Assembly: GCA_963781665.1 (NCBI GenBank) | Contig: CAWAGA010000002.1 | Span: 5,022,001 to 5,086,000 of the forward strand | Direction of reading: 5' to 3' | DNA length: 64,000 bases | From: JAJYIW01 sp963781665 | GTDB taxonomy: Bacteria > Chloroflexota > Anaerolineae > Anaerolineales > Anaerolineaceae | Part shown: positions 20,327 through 30,311 of the stretch, piece after piece | How positions within the stretch are numbered: position 1 is the first letter of the stretch | How the letters are laid out: each line of letters opens with the position of its first letter | Position numbers and translations under genes: made by a program | The notes under the pieces: model-generated | What the model was told of the DNA's origin: nothing | The model's database searches: none | Seen by the model: only the letters and a program-made list of their open reading frames with translations

Positions 20327-23314
20327 TTACCTAACCACCAGAGGTAGATATATATTGTTTTTATCATAGTCAACATTGATGGTTTTTAATTCTGCAGGCA
20401 TTGTTACAGTATTTGTAACTATTGTGATCGTATCATCATCAGTTCCAGACCAGGAACTAACATGGAACCCAGGAGATGGATTTGCCGATAATATGATGGT
20501 TTCACCAGGTTTATATTGACCAATCGGACACCCTATCGAATTGGTAGGGTCGGCAATTGGATCATTGCCTTCACCACCATGGTTTAGTAAAAGAAGGTAG
20601 CAGCTATTGCTATCATCGCCTGTGGCAAAACTCCAAATACTTCCATCTGCATCAGTATTGCCGAAATAGTCTACAGCTTTTACCTGCCAATAATAGGTTG
20701 TATTCGGCTGGAGCCCTGTTAAAGGAGTATACGATTCGCTAGATATTGAATTAATCCAATTAGAACAATCGTTTTCATCCAAGGAAAGGCAATACTCATA
20801 ACCTGTTGCTCCATGGCTCGCGTTCCAATCCAAATAAAAACTGGTTGATAAATCGGTTAATCCATTTAATGGTGCTACTTTGGTGAACGTGCCTGGCAAT
20901 CCACCTGTTGTGAAATTCCAATAAGTGGTTGAAGATCCATCAGCATATGTTTTTCCGTTGTTGTTATTTGCACGTACTTGCCAATAATAAGTCGTGTTTG
21001 GAGTCATATCGTTTAATTCAATGGCAGAATTATTGCCTACATCAGCCCAGTTTGCGCAAGAGTTGTCATTCGTCGTGTCAATGCAATACTCATAACTTGT
21101 CGCTCCGAGACTTGTAGACCACGATAGCCATGGATCCGACGTAAAATCGATTACGCCATTTGTTGGTAGACGCTTGGTAAAGGTTCCTGGCAGATATATG
21201 ATGGTTGAAAAACTCCAATAGGCAGAAGAACCTCCATTTGCATAGGCGATTCCAAAGGCGTTTCTTGCCCTTACCTGCCAAAAATAGATTGTGGATGTAT
21301 TCAACCCATTTATGTTTGCGCTGGTGTTAGTTCCCACGCTGATCCAGGAACTACAAACATTATCGTCTGTTGTGTCATAGCAGTATTCATAACTGGTGGC
21401 ACCTGTACTTAGCCCCCAACTAAAAGTAGTATTTGTAGAAACATTGATTGCACTATTCGAGGGTGTAACCTTTGAAAATGCTCCAGGCACATTACCGGTC
21501 GTAAATCTCCACCAGTTAGTACTACCATCTGCATAAGTCGTCCCATAACTATTTTTACTTCTAACTTGCCAGTAGTAGGTGGTGTTGAGGGTTAGTCCGT
21601 TCAATATAACACTGGTGTTCAAACCTGCATTGATCCAGTTTGTGCAATTGTTATCATTAGAAGTGTCATAGCAATATTCATAGCTGGTAGCGCCAAAACT
21701 GGTTCCCCAGATCAAGGATGGATTGAGCGACAATCCAGTTGCGCCATTACCTGGGGTGTTCTTGCTAAATGAATATGGGGGCACATCCGTACAAAAAATA
21801 TTCAGGTCCGCTGCCATGGTTGGACTTGAATTACTGATATTGTTGACTGAAATACACGTCTTTCCAGTACCATACCAGGAACTGGATTCGGGAACTGTGG
21901 AGCTTGTCCAGTTGCGTTTGTTCGTTGTTCCTGGGAAGGGATCGCCTGCATCTCCGTAGTTACCCCCAGAAACTTTGTATGTACGTTCAAGCTGGAATAA
22001 ACCATCAGCCTGCTGTAATGCAACCAGATAATGTTGGCTATCACTGCAGCTTGATTGTGGAACCAGCGAACATTCATAATTATTTTGCAATGAATAAGTA
22101 TTCATTGCCTCGTCGACATGCCAGATGAACAAACCGCTTCCTGGCAAATATTGATCGTATGAACCGGACACCTTCTGGCGATTTTCCACCAAAAAATACT
22201 CATTTGGACCTAGAGCTGGAGAATGCAGCTTGAAGACGGTTCCTGCAGTAGGATTATTAAATACCTGGGGAATATTTTGACCCATAATATTAGTTGTAAC
22301 AGTCGTCGGCGTAATAAAGCCCATCTGCATCCGGATCCAAGCACTGGGCCAGGCAGGTACGTCGCCAGACCCATGCGGACCATTCCAGTTGCCTGAAGAC
22401 ATCAAATCAAAATACCCTGCACCTTGCGAGGAATAATCAATATCGTAGAGATCCGGAACTCCAAAAAAACCATGTGCCATTTCATGAGCAAAAACGCCGA
22501 TTGTCGTATTGATAATATAGTTATTCCCAAAATCAAAATATTCTGGTTGGATGGTGAACCGTTGAATTGTGACACCATCATAATAACGCGCATGTGAATT
22601 AGAGATAGACCAGGAGACCGACCACAAATCGTCAGGATTGCCAGTGGTTTCTGCTCCTGAGCCAGAGTGAATAATCACGATTGGTTCAGTAAAGCCATCA
22701 TGGTTATTGTCGTATTGTGAAAAATCAATTGTCGCATTAAGCGCATCGATAACATCTTCAGCCAGTTTCTGATCGTTGTAAGGGTAAGCGCCTTCCCCAT
22801 AATCGTGGTTAGCATAATAATAATAAGGCGATGGGGCTCGAACCCATCCAAACGAACTGGGAAGATTAAGCGTGACAAAATCAACCTGACCATATGAAAT
22901 TTCATTATAATAATCGCGTACTGATCCAGGACCAGGTTTTGGAAGAGCAAAAAGCAAGCTGTCGAAATAACTGGCTGATACCGTATGCACCTTGTCAGAA
23001 AAATCAACGGCAACTGCCAGCATTCTGATATTCCCTGTTAATTGAGTTGCGGATTGTTCTGAATTAACTGCGTTGATTCCAGAATTGGTTTGCCATGATG
23101 GATCAAACATATGAGGAAGAGTGACTTCACCCTTCTTAATTCTGTCCAATAGTTCAGGACTAGGCGGTACAAAATCCTGGGGAGTATTTATCGATTGTTC
23201 TTCAGGATCTGATGCTATTTCATTATTTAGCTGTAGGGAATTTAAAAGTATTATTGAAATGAGAGAAAAAATAATAACAAAATTTAGATTTTTTCGAGTG
23301 TAGCTATAGTTCAC
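20327..23314 (-). CDS. M6 family metalloprotease with four Fn3-like repeats
   Basis: A 995-residue exported protease. A signal anchor (about residues 10-28) and propeptide precede the M6/immune-inhibitor-A catalytic domain, with the zinc motif HEMAH at residues 277-281 followed by GVPDLYD. Four repeats of about 95 residues follow, each built on P-G-x-F-x-K-x-x-P, GAT-S/G-YEYC and TTYYWQVR, with an internal Cys pair typical of Fn3-like domains. A bacterial-repeat-like module and the terminal NIYLPLVVR close the protein. The tail resembles those of the proteins at 24147 and 43298 and may be a sorting or anchoring signal. Probably digests extracellular protein for nutrition. Confidence 0.9.
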   Translation of the reverse strand: MNYSYTRKNLNFVIIFSLISIILLNSLQLNNEIASDPEEQSINTPQDFVPPSPELLDRIKKGEVTLPHMFDPSWQTNSGINAVNSEQSATQLTGNIRMLAVAVDFSDKVHTVSASYFDSLLFALPKPGPGSVRDYYNEISYGQVDFVTLNLPSSFGWVRAPSPYYYYANHDYGEGAYPYNDQKLAEDVIDALNATIDFSQYDNNHDGFTEPIVIIHSGSGAETTGNPDDLWSVSWSISNSHARYYDGVTIQRFTIQPEYFDFGNNYIINTTIGVFAHEMAHGFFGVPDLYDIDYSSQGAGYFDLMSSGNWNGPHGSGDVPAWPSAWIRMQMGFITPTTVTTNIMGQNIPQVFNNPTAGTVFKLHSPALGPNEYFLVENRQKVSGSYDQYLPGSGLFIWHVDEAMNTYSLQNNYECSLVPQSSCSDSQHYLVALQQADGLFQLERTYKVSGGNYGDAGDPFPGTTNKRNWTSSTVPESSSWYGTGKTCISVNNISNSSPTMAADLNIFCTDVPPYSFSKNTPGNGATGLSLNPSLIWGTSFGATSYEYCYDTSNDNNCTNWINAGLNTSVILNGLTLNTTYYWQVRSKNSYGTTYADGSTNWWRFTTGNVPGAFSKVTPSNSAINVSTNTTFSWGLSTGATSYEYCYDTTDDNVCSSWISVGTNTSANINGLNTSTIYFWQVRARNAFGIAYANGGSSAYWSFSTIIYLPGTFTKRLPTNGVIDFTSDPWLSWSTSLGATSYEYCIDTTNDNSCANWADVGNNSAIELNDMTPNTTYYWQVRANNNNGKTYADGSSTTYWNFTTGGLPGTFTKVAPLNGLTDLSTSFYLDWNASHGATGYEYCLSLDENDCSNWINSISSESYTPLTGLQPNTTYYWQVKAVDYFGNTDADGSIWSFATGDDSNSCYLLLLNHGGEGNDPIADPTNSIGCPIGQYKPGETIILSANPSPGFHVSSWSGTDDDTITIVTNTVTMPAELKTINVDYDKNNIYLPLVVR

Positions 23315-23520
23315 ATTCCCTCCTGAAATCGAATCGACCCTTATAAAAATAACCGAGACACTAATAAGCGAAATAACATAGACTCTTTTACGATAAAGAG
23401 CTACAGCTTTAGTGGTTTTTTCGCTTATTTATTGGTGAGTAAATTTTTATTAATTGTATATCAAAATTGGAAAAATTTCACAAGGTAAAGAACCTTACGG
23501 TTTCGTAAGGTGTCCACTAA

Positions 23521-23911
23521 TTAGAACATGATGCCTGGAACTACTTACGGGCAAAAGAATTTATCGAGTATATCTCGACGCTTTCCTTGGGTAACCAGCA
23601 GGTCAGAAGCGATATCATCGGGGATGGGTACGAACTCCTGATCAAGAAATTTGCCGACGTCATCAATAAGAAGTCAGGAGCGTTCTACACGCCGCACAGA
23701 GTGGTACGTTTGATGGTTGATATCCTTGAACCTCACGAGGGAGAGACGATTTACGACTCGGCCTGGCGGGACCGGCGGTAAACTGCTGGGAGCTGTTGCT
23801 CACGTGCATGAAAAGGGAGGAACCTCCGCACTTTCTATAGCCGGCTTTACGGTCAGGAAAAGAACCTTACCACCGCTACCGTAGCCCGCATGAACCTGCT
23901 CCTGCAAAGGT
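23521..23911 (+). pseudogene. Type I restriction-modification methylase (HsdM) remnant
   Basis: A fragment of an HsdM N6-adenine methyltransferase. It opens after a TAA at 23518 and reads FIEYISTLSLGNQQ, then IIGDGYELLIKKFAD, KKSGAFYTPHRVV and IYDSA just before the SAM motif. One extra base turns the expected CGTGG motif out of frame; the next frames read LLGAVAHVHEKGG and then TFYSRLYGQEKNLTTATVARMNLLLQ. Both ends are missing. The right end is fused to a GNAT fragment at the shared GCAAAGG. Confidence 0.8.
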
Positions 23912-24018
23912 CTGGAAGAACTTGGGGCGTTCGGAGAGTTGTTCTCCAGCCACTGCAAGACAACACTCCCGATCCCTTTGCGGCGCCATTCGGGAATGAG
24001 GAAGCCGATGTAGAATTG
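23905..24018 (-). pseudogene. GNAT acetyltransferase fragment, copy of part of 18856-19869
   Basis: About 110 bp nearly identical to part of the GNAT gene (19440-19575, including the CACTGCAAGACAAC and GGGAATGAGGAAGCCGAT stretches), with an internal deletion of roughly 20 bp relative to it. It is joined directly to the hsdM remnant. The coding frame is short and closed, so it is debris. Confidence 0.75.
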
Positions 24019-24102
24019 TCTTGATGATAGAAAAGTTGGTGAATTACGAGTAAGCCATTCACAGCTTTCTCATGCGGACCGGCCTTGATGTGATATGGTA
24101 GA

Positions 24103-24132
24103 TGGGCTACCCCACGTATATGGGGTAGCCCA
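24103..24132 (-). terminator. Perfect 12-bp inverted repeat after the gene at 24147
   Basis: TGGGCTACCCCA and its complement TGGGGTAGCCCA flank the loop CGTATA. It lies 14 bp after the stop codon of the minus-strand gene at 24147. No T-tract follows, so it may be a terminator of the non-canonical type or an mRNA-stabilising stem. Confidence 0.5.
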
Positions 24133-24146
24133 GTCGGGTGAAAAGT

Positions 24147-25697
24147 TTAATGGACAACGATCGGCAAGAAAACACTGACGATTGGAATAGGTTCAAAAGG
24201 TGAGGTAACATCAGTGCTCAGGGAGAAGAACTCGTCCAGGTAAAGTGTCGTAAAGCTTATGCTGGCGAGGCCCACCGCCGTGGTATCGATGCTTTCCATC
24301 CCCCTGTACGCGCCAAGTCTTTCTTCAGTTAGCTGGAACGAGCTGGAATCGCCTGCGACGTTTGCCACCAGGTCTCCGTTGACGTACAGGTTCAAGCTCG
24401 AAGTTTGATCAGACTGCCAATCAAGCTGCAGGTTCTGTTCAACATTGTTAATTGATACCCATTCGGTGGGAAGATCGACCAAATCCGTCCTCACCCAGGC
24501 ACGGATCTGGAAGAGATCGGGGACGGCCGCTTTGTGCAAGTATTGCACACCGAAGATTTCATTACCTTGCGCATCCATCCCGGTAAAGATATCGATTGGT
24601 GTAGCGCTGGTGACAACTCCATTAGGATTAAAGTAGAAATTAGCCATGATGGATCCTAATGGGATTGCAGTTTGGTGGAAGACGTAAGCCGGTTGCATCT
24701 CGGTTTCTATCTCATCCACACCCCAGGGGACTGACAGCCCTGACCAGCCGTAACCGCCCATGGCTGCCTCTGAACTGGTATGCACACCCCCCACCTGGCC
24801 AGTCCAACTGGATAGCCCAAACTCAAAATCATCCCAAAACTCAAGCGGGGAAGTAGGCCCATTGTTAATTACGGCTGCTGGTTGAATCCCTGCCGTCGTT
24901 ACCCAGGCAGAGGATCCGAGTACGTTGTTCGCCAGGATGCGGAAGGACCACGTCACCTGCGCAATAGAACCGGTGACATAAGTAGTGGCATTGGTTCCGA
25001 CATTCGCAGTCCCGGAAATGGCGGAAAAACCGGCATCCCTGGACCATTGAATGGTGAAACCGGTCTCGTTGTTCGAATTGTCTACCCATCTAAGTGTCAC
25101 CCTTTCATTACCTCCCTGACGGACAGGGAAGGCGAACAGGGCAGAAGGTGCTGGGGGAACGTCATTAAAGCCGGCTCACAGAACGGGTCGGTGTTGTACT
25201 GCCAGGTGTCGGGGTCATTCAGATCACAAGGCACGTCAAGCAAAGTGGTAAAGTCATCCGCTGTCCCCCGGATATTATCTGGACCGAGCGGATTCATGAT
25301 GTAGTACGGGTTGCTGATTGGCCCATATTCGCTGTCGGAGGGTAGCCAGAACCAGGACCGTACATCCAGCGCCCATAGGCGCTCATTCCACCTGGATCGC
25401 CGGGGTTCTGAGCCGGCATATAGACATGTTCATACCACAGGTTACCTTCACCGCCCCAACGGGATTGATCCCAGGTTGGGTCCTGCCCGTATTCTCCATT
25501 CGCTGGATCCCCATAGTTTGGCGAGGGGCCGAAATAGTGAGGGACTTTCGATTCATCTACCGGGCTTGCAGGCGCATTGACGGCTGCCCTGGATGGCGAA
25601 TTGGTCGGTTGGGCAAAAGCCAGGCTGCTATTACTAGCAACCTGGAAGCAGCAATCGTTTAAGAAAGAATTAAATTCAAGAACTTGTGGAAGCGCAT
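24147..25697 (-). pseudogene. Broken secreted protein: multicopper-oxidase-like N-terminus, Fn3 and C-terminal domain
   Basis: Starting at ATG 25697, with AAGGAGG about 9 bases upstream, a signal peptide (MRFHKFLNLILS...) is interrupted by an early stop and resumes in another frame as LAFAQPTNSP. The segment VPHYFGPSPNYGDP and ARIGRWMYGP-type sequence match the N-terminal region of Chloroflexota multicopper oxidases; CEPAL follows, and there the copper-binding domains should begin, but instead the sequence jumps to an Fn3 domain (VTLRWVDNSNNETGF) and a LamG-like C-terminal domain. Frameshifts lie near 25351-25358 and 25110. The last residues are SVFLPIVVH. Internal deletion plus several frame breaks indicate a decayed gene. 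Confidence 0.55.
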
Positions 25698-25871
25698 GGT
25701 TTTCCCCTCCTTCCAAAGCTTTCAGTCCAATCAAAAAGTCACCGAGCAGAAAAGATGACTTACCCTCTCTTACCTCCTCCTGTTATTTGGATTACCTCTT
25801 CGAGATAGAAAGCCGGTCTTCGCGTGGAAAATATGGGTTTTTACGAAAATGGTTGAACCAGCCTTCTTTGT

Positions 25872-26108
25872 TTAATCGCAGCCACAATTTTTGGTGTGGG
25901 CTTTGTCTTGGTCTCGCACCCATTTCCTAATTTCGATTTCGGCTTGGGCTTTGCCGTAGCCATAACGCTGCTGCAATACTCTTGCGAGGTCCCCAGTTTT
26001 ACCGCTCAACAGAGTGAGATCATCCTCGGTGAGCTTGGTCCACTGCTGTCGCACCAAACCCTTGAGGTCATACCACTTATCTGCTAAAGTATCCTTTGTA
26101 GCTTCCAT
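25872..26108 (-). CDS. CsbD-like stress-response protein
   Basis: A 78-residue hydrophilic protein of the CsbD family (PF05532). The core DKWYDLKGLVRQQWTKLTEDDL and the RYGYGKAQAEIEI segment match the family consensus of GKWKQLKG...LTDDDL...YGYxKEEAE. CsbD proteins are general-stress induced; the molecular role is unknown. It ends in KNCGCD, an unusual Cys-containing tail. It is the leftmost gene of the stress cluster. Confidence 0.85.
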   Translation of the reverse strand: MEATKDTLADKWYDLKGLVRQQWTKLTEDDLTLLSGKTGDLARVLQQRYGYGKAQAEIEIRKWVRDQDKAHTKNCGCD

Positions 26109-26465
26109 ATCGTTTCACCAATTCTTTATTCCTCTCTTTGCGACTGATGGCTGTTCTCGCGTATAGCGCCAGCAAAATCGATCCACAAACTGAGGAGCAT
26201 ACGATGAGAACCCACCAAGTTTTTACGAGAGAAGCGTTATTTCCGCTTATCATGGAACAACATAACGCGTGTTATCCGTTATTGTGTATCTTTCGGATTC
26301 AAGCTCATCAGACTCATCATGCTAAATAAAAATGCTACGGCTGCGATCACGATCGAAATCATTAGACCTCTTTTTTGCTGTAGTAACCCGCCCGGTACTG
26401 ATTGTAGCCGGCAGAATCTGACCGGTGGCCACAACGAGTAAGATAAATCGCCCGCTGCCAGTCGA
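26109..26465. other. Intergenic region between CsbD and GlsB genes
   Basis: No convincing gene. A near-palindrome ATAACGCGTGTTAT lies at 26262-26275. I find no copy of the 91-bp promoter module here. Confidence 0.4.
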
Positions 26466-26744
26466 TTAACGGTGCAAAAAACTCCTGTGGCCGCGGCCTT
26501 GGACTGCGCGCAAGACGAGAATCAATATGATCGCACCCAGAAACGCGACCAAAATACTGGTTGGGTTGATACCATTCACAACATCCATCAAATTAAAGAT
26601 CAAACCAGCTAACCAGCCGCCGACCACACCACCGATGACACCCACCAGAATGTCGCCTAGAAGGCCGAACCCCCGGCCCTTCATCACCATTCCGCTCAGC
26701 CAGCCAGCAATTGCCCCAACAACGATCCATGATAATATTCCCAT
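26466..26744 (-). CDS. GlsB/YeaQ/YmgE family small membrane protein
   Basis: A 92-residue protein of the transglycosylase-associated (PF04226) family. It has three hydrophobic segments rich in glycine: IVVGAIAGWLSGMVMKG, LLGDILVGVIGGVVGGWLAG and a third near the C-terminus. Members are induced by acid, envelope or general stress; mechanism unknown. The 91-bp promoter module at 26803-26893 directs transcription toward it, with its -10 hexamer 58 bp before the start codon. Confidence 0.9.
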   Translation of the reverse strand: MGILSWIVVGAIAGWLSGMVMKGRGFGLLGDILVGVIGGVVGGWLAGLIFNLMDVVNGINPTSILVAFLGAIILILVLRAVQGRGHRSFLHR

Positions 26745-26802
26745 TTGAATTTCTCCTCTGCTTTATAACCCTTGGTTGAAAACCCCTATTATGCTTATTT
26801 CT

Positions 26803-26893
26803 ACTATATCTGCTTAGACGGGCGTTGGCTATCAGCGTGAGGCTGATTAGCGTGTAAGACAATGATTGGGTTGTCTGTCAGTGTTTAGACTAC
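26803..26893 (-). promoter_or_regulatory. Composite promoter module, copy A (glsB)
   Basis: In gene sense: far box GTAGTCTAAACACTGACA, 28 bp containing CTTACAC, palindrome ATCAGC-CTCAC-GCTGATA, 21 bp, then -10 TATAGT (26803-26808). The glsB start is 58 bp downstream. Same layout as five other copies in the window. Confidence 0.85.
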
Positions 26894-26908
26894 ACGTGTG
26901 GACTTTCA

Positions 26909-27898
26909 TTATCGAAGGCTATAAGACATCTGCCTTAAAAGCTCGAATGCCTGTATTTCCTCGGACGATTGCTCTGGATAATCTGTCGGTGGCATTCCTT
27001 GAACTATCCTCGTTTCCACGGTGAGTTTTTCGGTATTTGGCTTGAGCTGAGCCCGCGAACCGAATCGCCGCGAGCAGACGTGGATGAACTCCGCACCAAA
27101 TAGCAGGATCAACGAGACCAGGTCAACCCAAACCAGGATCACAACCAGGGCTCCGGCTCCTCCGAATGCCAACCCTGGATTTATCAGACGAAGAGCCACA
27201 CCTAGAGTTGCCTGAGCGACCGTAAAGAGCAGACCTGTCAAAATAGCTCCGGGCCAAACGACCCTCCACGAGATGTTGATATCCGGCAAGATCTTGAAGA
27301 TGCCGGCAAACAACAGGACAACCAGGCCAAACGAAAGGATAGATTCGGTTACCCGCCAAATCGTATCTCCGCCCACAAGCGTGCCAACCGCGTTGACGCC
27401 AGCAGTGAGCAGCAGTGATGCCAGCATGAGAAACCCGAGTCCGAGGACCATGGCAAAGGATAAGGCATTGCTGCGAATGAAATTGACAAGATGGTGGCCC
27501 GGTTTTGGTTTTGGCGCAACTTCCCAAACCGTGTTGAGTGCGTCTTTAAGCTGGAAAAATAATCCGACCGAACCCAGGACAACGCCTCCCACACCTACTA
27601 CCGCGGCGATCACTCCTGCGCCCGGGTGGCTGGCGCTCATGACCAATCCTTGCACGAATTGCGCGGTGCTGCTCCCGACCACCCCGCTGATCGAGCTAAC
27701 AATTTTATCTTGACTTGCCGCTTGGCCGAAGACCAACCCGGCGATAGCAATTCCGATAATCAGTACCGGGGCAATTGCGAACATTCCGAAGTAGGCCAGG
27801 GCGGCTCCCAGGCGAATCGCTTTGTGCTCATTCCATTTGGAATAGGTTTCAGCCAGCAGGCTAAAAACAAGCTTCAGCTTCTTCGTTCCGGCGGTCAC
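26909..27898 (-). CDS. YihY/BrkB family inner-membrane protein
   Basis: A 329-residue protein of the YihY/virulence factor BrkB family (PF03631). It contains six or so membrane spans and the family motifs IRLGAALAYFGMFAIAPVLII and FKILPDINISWRVVWPGAI. Its biochemical function is not settled. The start codon overlaps the stop of the AI-2E gene by four bases (27895-27898), so the two are in one operon, probably driven by promoter module B at 29383. Confidence 0.9.
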   Translation of the reverse strand: MTAGTKKLKLVFSLLAETYSKWNEHKAIRLGAALAYFGMFAIAPVLIIGIAIAGLVFGQAASQDKIVSSISGVVGSSTAQFVQGLVMSASHPGAGVIAAVVGVGGVVLGSVGLFFQLKDALNTVWEVAPKPKPGHHLVNFIRSNALSFAMVLGLGFLMLASLLLTAGVNAVGTLVGGDTIWRVTESILSFGLVVLLFAGIFKILPDINISWRVVWPGAILTGLLFTVAQATLGVALRLINPGLAFGGAGALVVILVWVDLVSLILLFGAEFIHVCSRRFGSRAQLKPNTEKLTVETRIVQGMPPTDYPEQSSEEIQAFELLRQMSYSLR

Positions 27899-29317
27899 GG
27901 TGCCTTCTTGTTAGAGAGTTCGGCCACTGCCTCGGCGTCAACCATGCTGGCCTTCTCGACCATTTCACCGGCTTGATTGATGGCCTGGTCGACCTCTGCC
28001 AGGAGTGCTGTATGCACCGCGGCTGTGTCCGTTCCCGATGTCTGTTCGGCCTCTGTGAGTGCCTGGTCGGCTTTGCTCAACAAATGGTCCACCTGGCTGT
28101 CTACATCATCCCGGTCCCCTATCGTAAGAGAAATGCGGTCATTTCCAGCTCGTAGTCGCTGCAACCCTGCGGCGCGCAACCGTCTAATTTGTCCCCGCAT
28201 TTTCGCCATGATATTCGGGGCACCTTCGCCGGGTTCTTCAATACCGCCTACTCCCGCATTCAGGATCAGGTGGTCCATCAAGACCTGCAAGATGGATGCA
28301 AGCGGGATGGCCAGAAATGCCCCGGTGATTCCGAGAAGGCTGGTAAAAACCAGAATGGCCAGGATGACCATCACCGGACTTACACCGACCGAGTGCCCCA
28401 TCAATCGCGGTACCAGGAATTGGTTCTCTGCAACCTGAATGATGATCGAATACACAACGACGAATAAGGCTGCCTGTGGAGAAATCGATAGGGCGACGAT
28501 GACTGCGGGAATCGCCCCGATGGTGGGACCGATCATTGGCACAAGCTCAAGCAGCCCGGCCAATGCCCCGAGTGCCAGCGCATAGGGCAGGCCAATCACC
28601 AGGTAGCCCAGGCCGGCCAGTACACCAATGGAAGTCATCAACAGGAGTTCGTTGCGCACATAACTGCCCAGAACGGCTCTCGATCTCCCGCCAGATGGCC
28701 AGTATTTCAGGCCGTCTGGACGTGGGAGCCAGCGACAGGCTGAATCGCTCCAACCGCGATTGGTCCAGCGTCAGGTAGACACTCAAGACAATGGTGGTGA
28801 ACAATTGACCCAGAAAGGCGACCACGCTCATACCGATGCCAAGAGCCCCGGTCAATACAGAACCGCTGACTGCCTGCAGCTGGCTGACCAATTGGTCTCC
28901 GGTCGGCAGCCGCGATGGCAGGGTGCGTATAATTTCATTGGAATTCTTCGCCAGCAAGTCAACCAGGCTTACATACACCTGAGGCAAGCTGCGGAAAAGC
29001 GCTCCACCCTGGTTGATCAGTGCTGGGATCACCAGAATGAACAGCCCGGAGAGCGTACCCAGGATGCCCAGGTAAATTAGCAGCAAGGCCAGCACCTTGG
29101 GTATCCCCAGACGCCGCAAAGCAGTTACCATTGGGCGGAGTGTGGCGGTGATCACCAGGGCCACAAACACCATAATCAGGATATCCAGGAGTTGCAGAAC
29201 GAGCAGTGCAGCCCCAAAAACCGCCAGCAGCATCAGCCCTGCCAGAGCTACCTGCAAAGGCTTGATCTTGAGTTCCACCGTTTGGATAGGTGGTTTAGAG
29301 TCTGAAGGGTTATGCAT
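27895..29317 (-). CDS. AI-2E family transporter, frameshifted
   Basis: A multi-spanning membrane protein of the AI-2E/PerM family (PF01594), members of which export small molecules or act as Na+/H+ antiporters. The N-terminal part runs from 29317 (MHNPSDSKPP) through the first membrane bundle to REIESR. One extra T at 28671-28673 breaks the frame; without it the sequence continues LGSYVRNELLLMTSIGVLAG and the second bundle with ELVPMIGPTIGAIPA. The C-terminal 110 residues are a hydrophilic extension with a coiled-coil character, longer than usual for the family. Coupled to YihY by a 4-base overlap. Confidence 0.85.
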
Positions 29318-29382
29318 GCTGGCTCACAAACTCCATAATTACTTCTCCCAATTGGATCTCCGTTAATACACCAAGCAACCTC

Positions 29383-29473
29383 ATAATAACCGCTTCATAA
29401 ACCGGTGACTATCAGCACAACGCTGAAGAGGATGTAAGCATTGCCCTTATACGGTTGTCAGTATTTGTCCTAC
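29383..29473 (-). promoter_or_regulatory. Composite promoter module, copy B (AI-2E/yihY operon)
   Basis: In gene sense: GTAGGACAAATACTGACA, 28 bp containing CTTACAT, TTCAGC-GTTGT-GCTGATA, 21 bp, then -10 TATTAT (29383-29388). The AI-2E start is 65 bp beyond. Confidence 0.85.
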
Positions 29474-29589
29474 GAGAAAAAAACCTGGTCATGTCTGGTT
29501 ACCTACCAATGGCAAGATTTGAAAAAAGGGGTCAAGTCGCAGTTTGTACCCAATTTACTGTCGCAAGAAGATTAGCCTGTTGGGCTGGT

Positions 29590-29680
29590 GTAGTCCAAGC
29601 ACCGACATCCAACCTCAGCCTTGGCTTACATACAATTCAGCCTCAGGCTGATAGTCAGCTGCGGTCTAAGAAGGTATAGT
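29590..29680 (+). promoter_or_regulatory. Composite promoter module, copy C (29728 gene)
   Basis: Reads GTAGTCCAAGCACCGACA, 28 bp containing CTTACAT, TTCAGC-CTCAG-GCTGATA, 21 bp, then -10 TATAGT at 29675-29680. The GTG start at 29728 is 47 bp after the hexamer. Divergent to copy B in the same intergenic region. Confidence 0.85.
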
Positions 29681-29727
29681 CATTAAAGAATGAAGAGTGT
29701 TTCTATGTACAGAGTGGAGACTTTAAA

Positions 29728-30288
29728 GTGGATTCACAAACCCTGGTTTTGATCCTGGTCGTAGTAGTCGTCGTGATCGTACCTTTTCTTGCGCTCTGGT
29801 CGATTCTCCGCCGGAAACGCAGTCAAAACCTGCGCGAGAAATTCGGCCCTGAGTATGACCTCACGTTGAAAAATGAAGGGAATCGTCGCACGGCTGAGCA
29901 ATCCCTCACTGAGCGAGAAAAGCGGGTTACCAAGCTGGATATCCGCGAACTAAATCAAAATGAAAAAGATCGTTATCTCGGAGAGTGGAATAAAATTCAA
30001 ACTGTTTTCGTAGATAATCCCTCTACGGCCGTTAAGGAAGCCAACCGCCTGATTTCAGAAGTAATGATCGCCCGCGGATTCCCGGTGGCCGGTTTTGATC
30101 AGCGTGCGGCAGATGTATCTGTCAATTATCCAGATTTCGTTACGAATTATCGCAGCGCGAATGCCATCTCGTTGAAGAACCAGAGTAACGGGGCCTCAAC
30201 AGAAGAGCTCAGGCAGGCCATGGTCTCTTACCATAACCTGTATTCAGAACTGGTGGGGACTGCGGAAGCTAAAAATGGTGAAGATTAA
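29728..30288 (+). CDS. Conserved membrane-anchored protein, FGPEY family (paralogue of 37130-37717)
   Basis: A 186-residue protein with one N-terminal membrane span (about residues 5-27) and a cytoplasmic helical domain. The GTG start at 29728 follows GGAGA by 7 bases. Motifs are REKFGPEYDLTL, REKRVTKLDIREL, a W-x-K-x-Q-x-x-FVDNPSTAV segment, and QRAADVSVNYPD. It is about 60% like the protein at 37130 and shares its FVD-P-S-V region with the next gene product. The family is common in bacterial stress clusters but has no known function. Expressed from promoter module C; the 30312 gene follows by 23 bp. Confidence 0.75.
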   Translation: MDSQTLVLILVVVVVVIVPFLALWSILRRKRSQNLREKFGPEYDLTLKNEGNRRTAEQSLTEREKRVTKLDIRELNQNEKDRYLGEWNKIQTVFVDNPSTAVKEANRLISEVMIARGFPVAGFDQRAADVSVNYPDFVTNYRSANAISLKNQSNGASTEELRQAMVSYHNLYSELVGTAEAKNGED

Positions 30289-30311
30289 GAAAAGACCAGG
30301 AGTGCAAACCA

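Noticed and set aside
20557..21281. Tandem DNA repeats suggesting a repeat array or CRISPR
   Set aside because: The similarity is that of protein-coding Fn3-like repeats in the M6 protease; no short regular repeats with unique spacers are present anywhere in the window.
29455..29679. 74-residue plus-strand frame between promoter modules B and C
   Set aside because: It runs through both regulatory modules and is explained by them; no ribosome-binding site.
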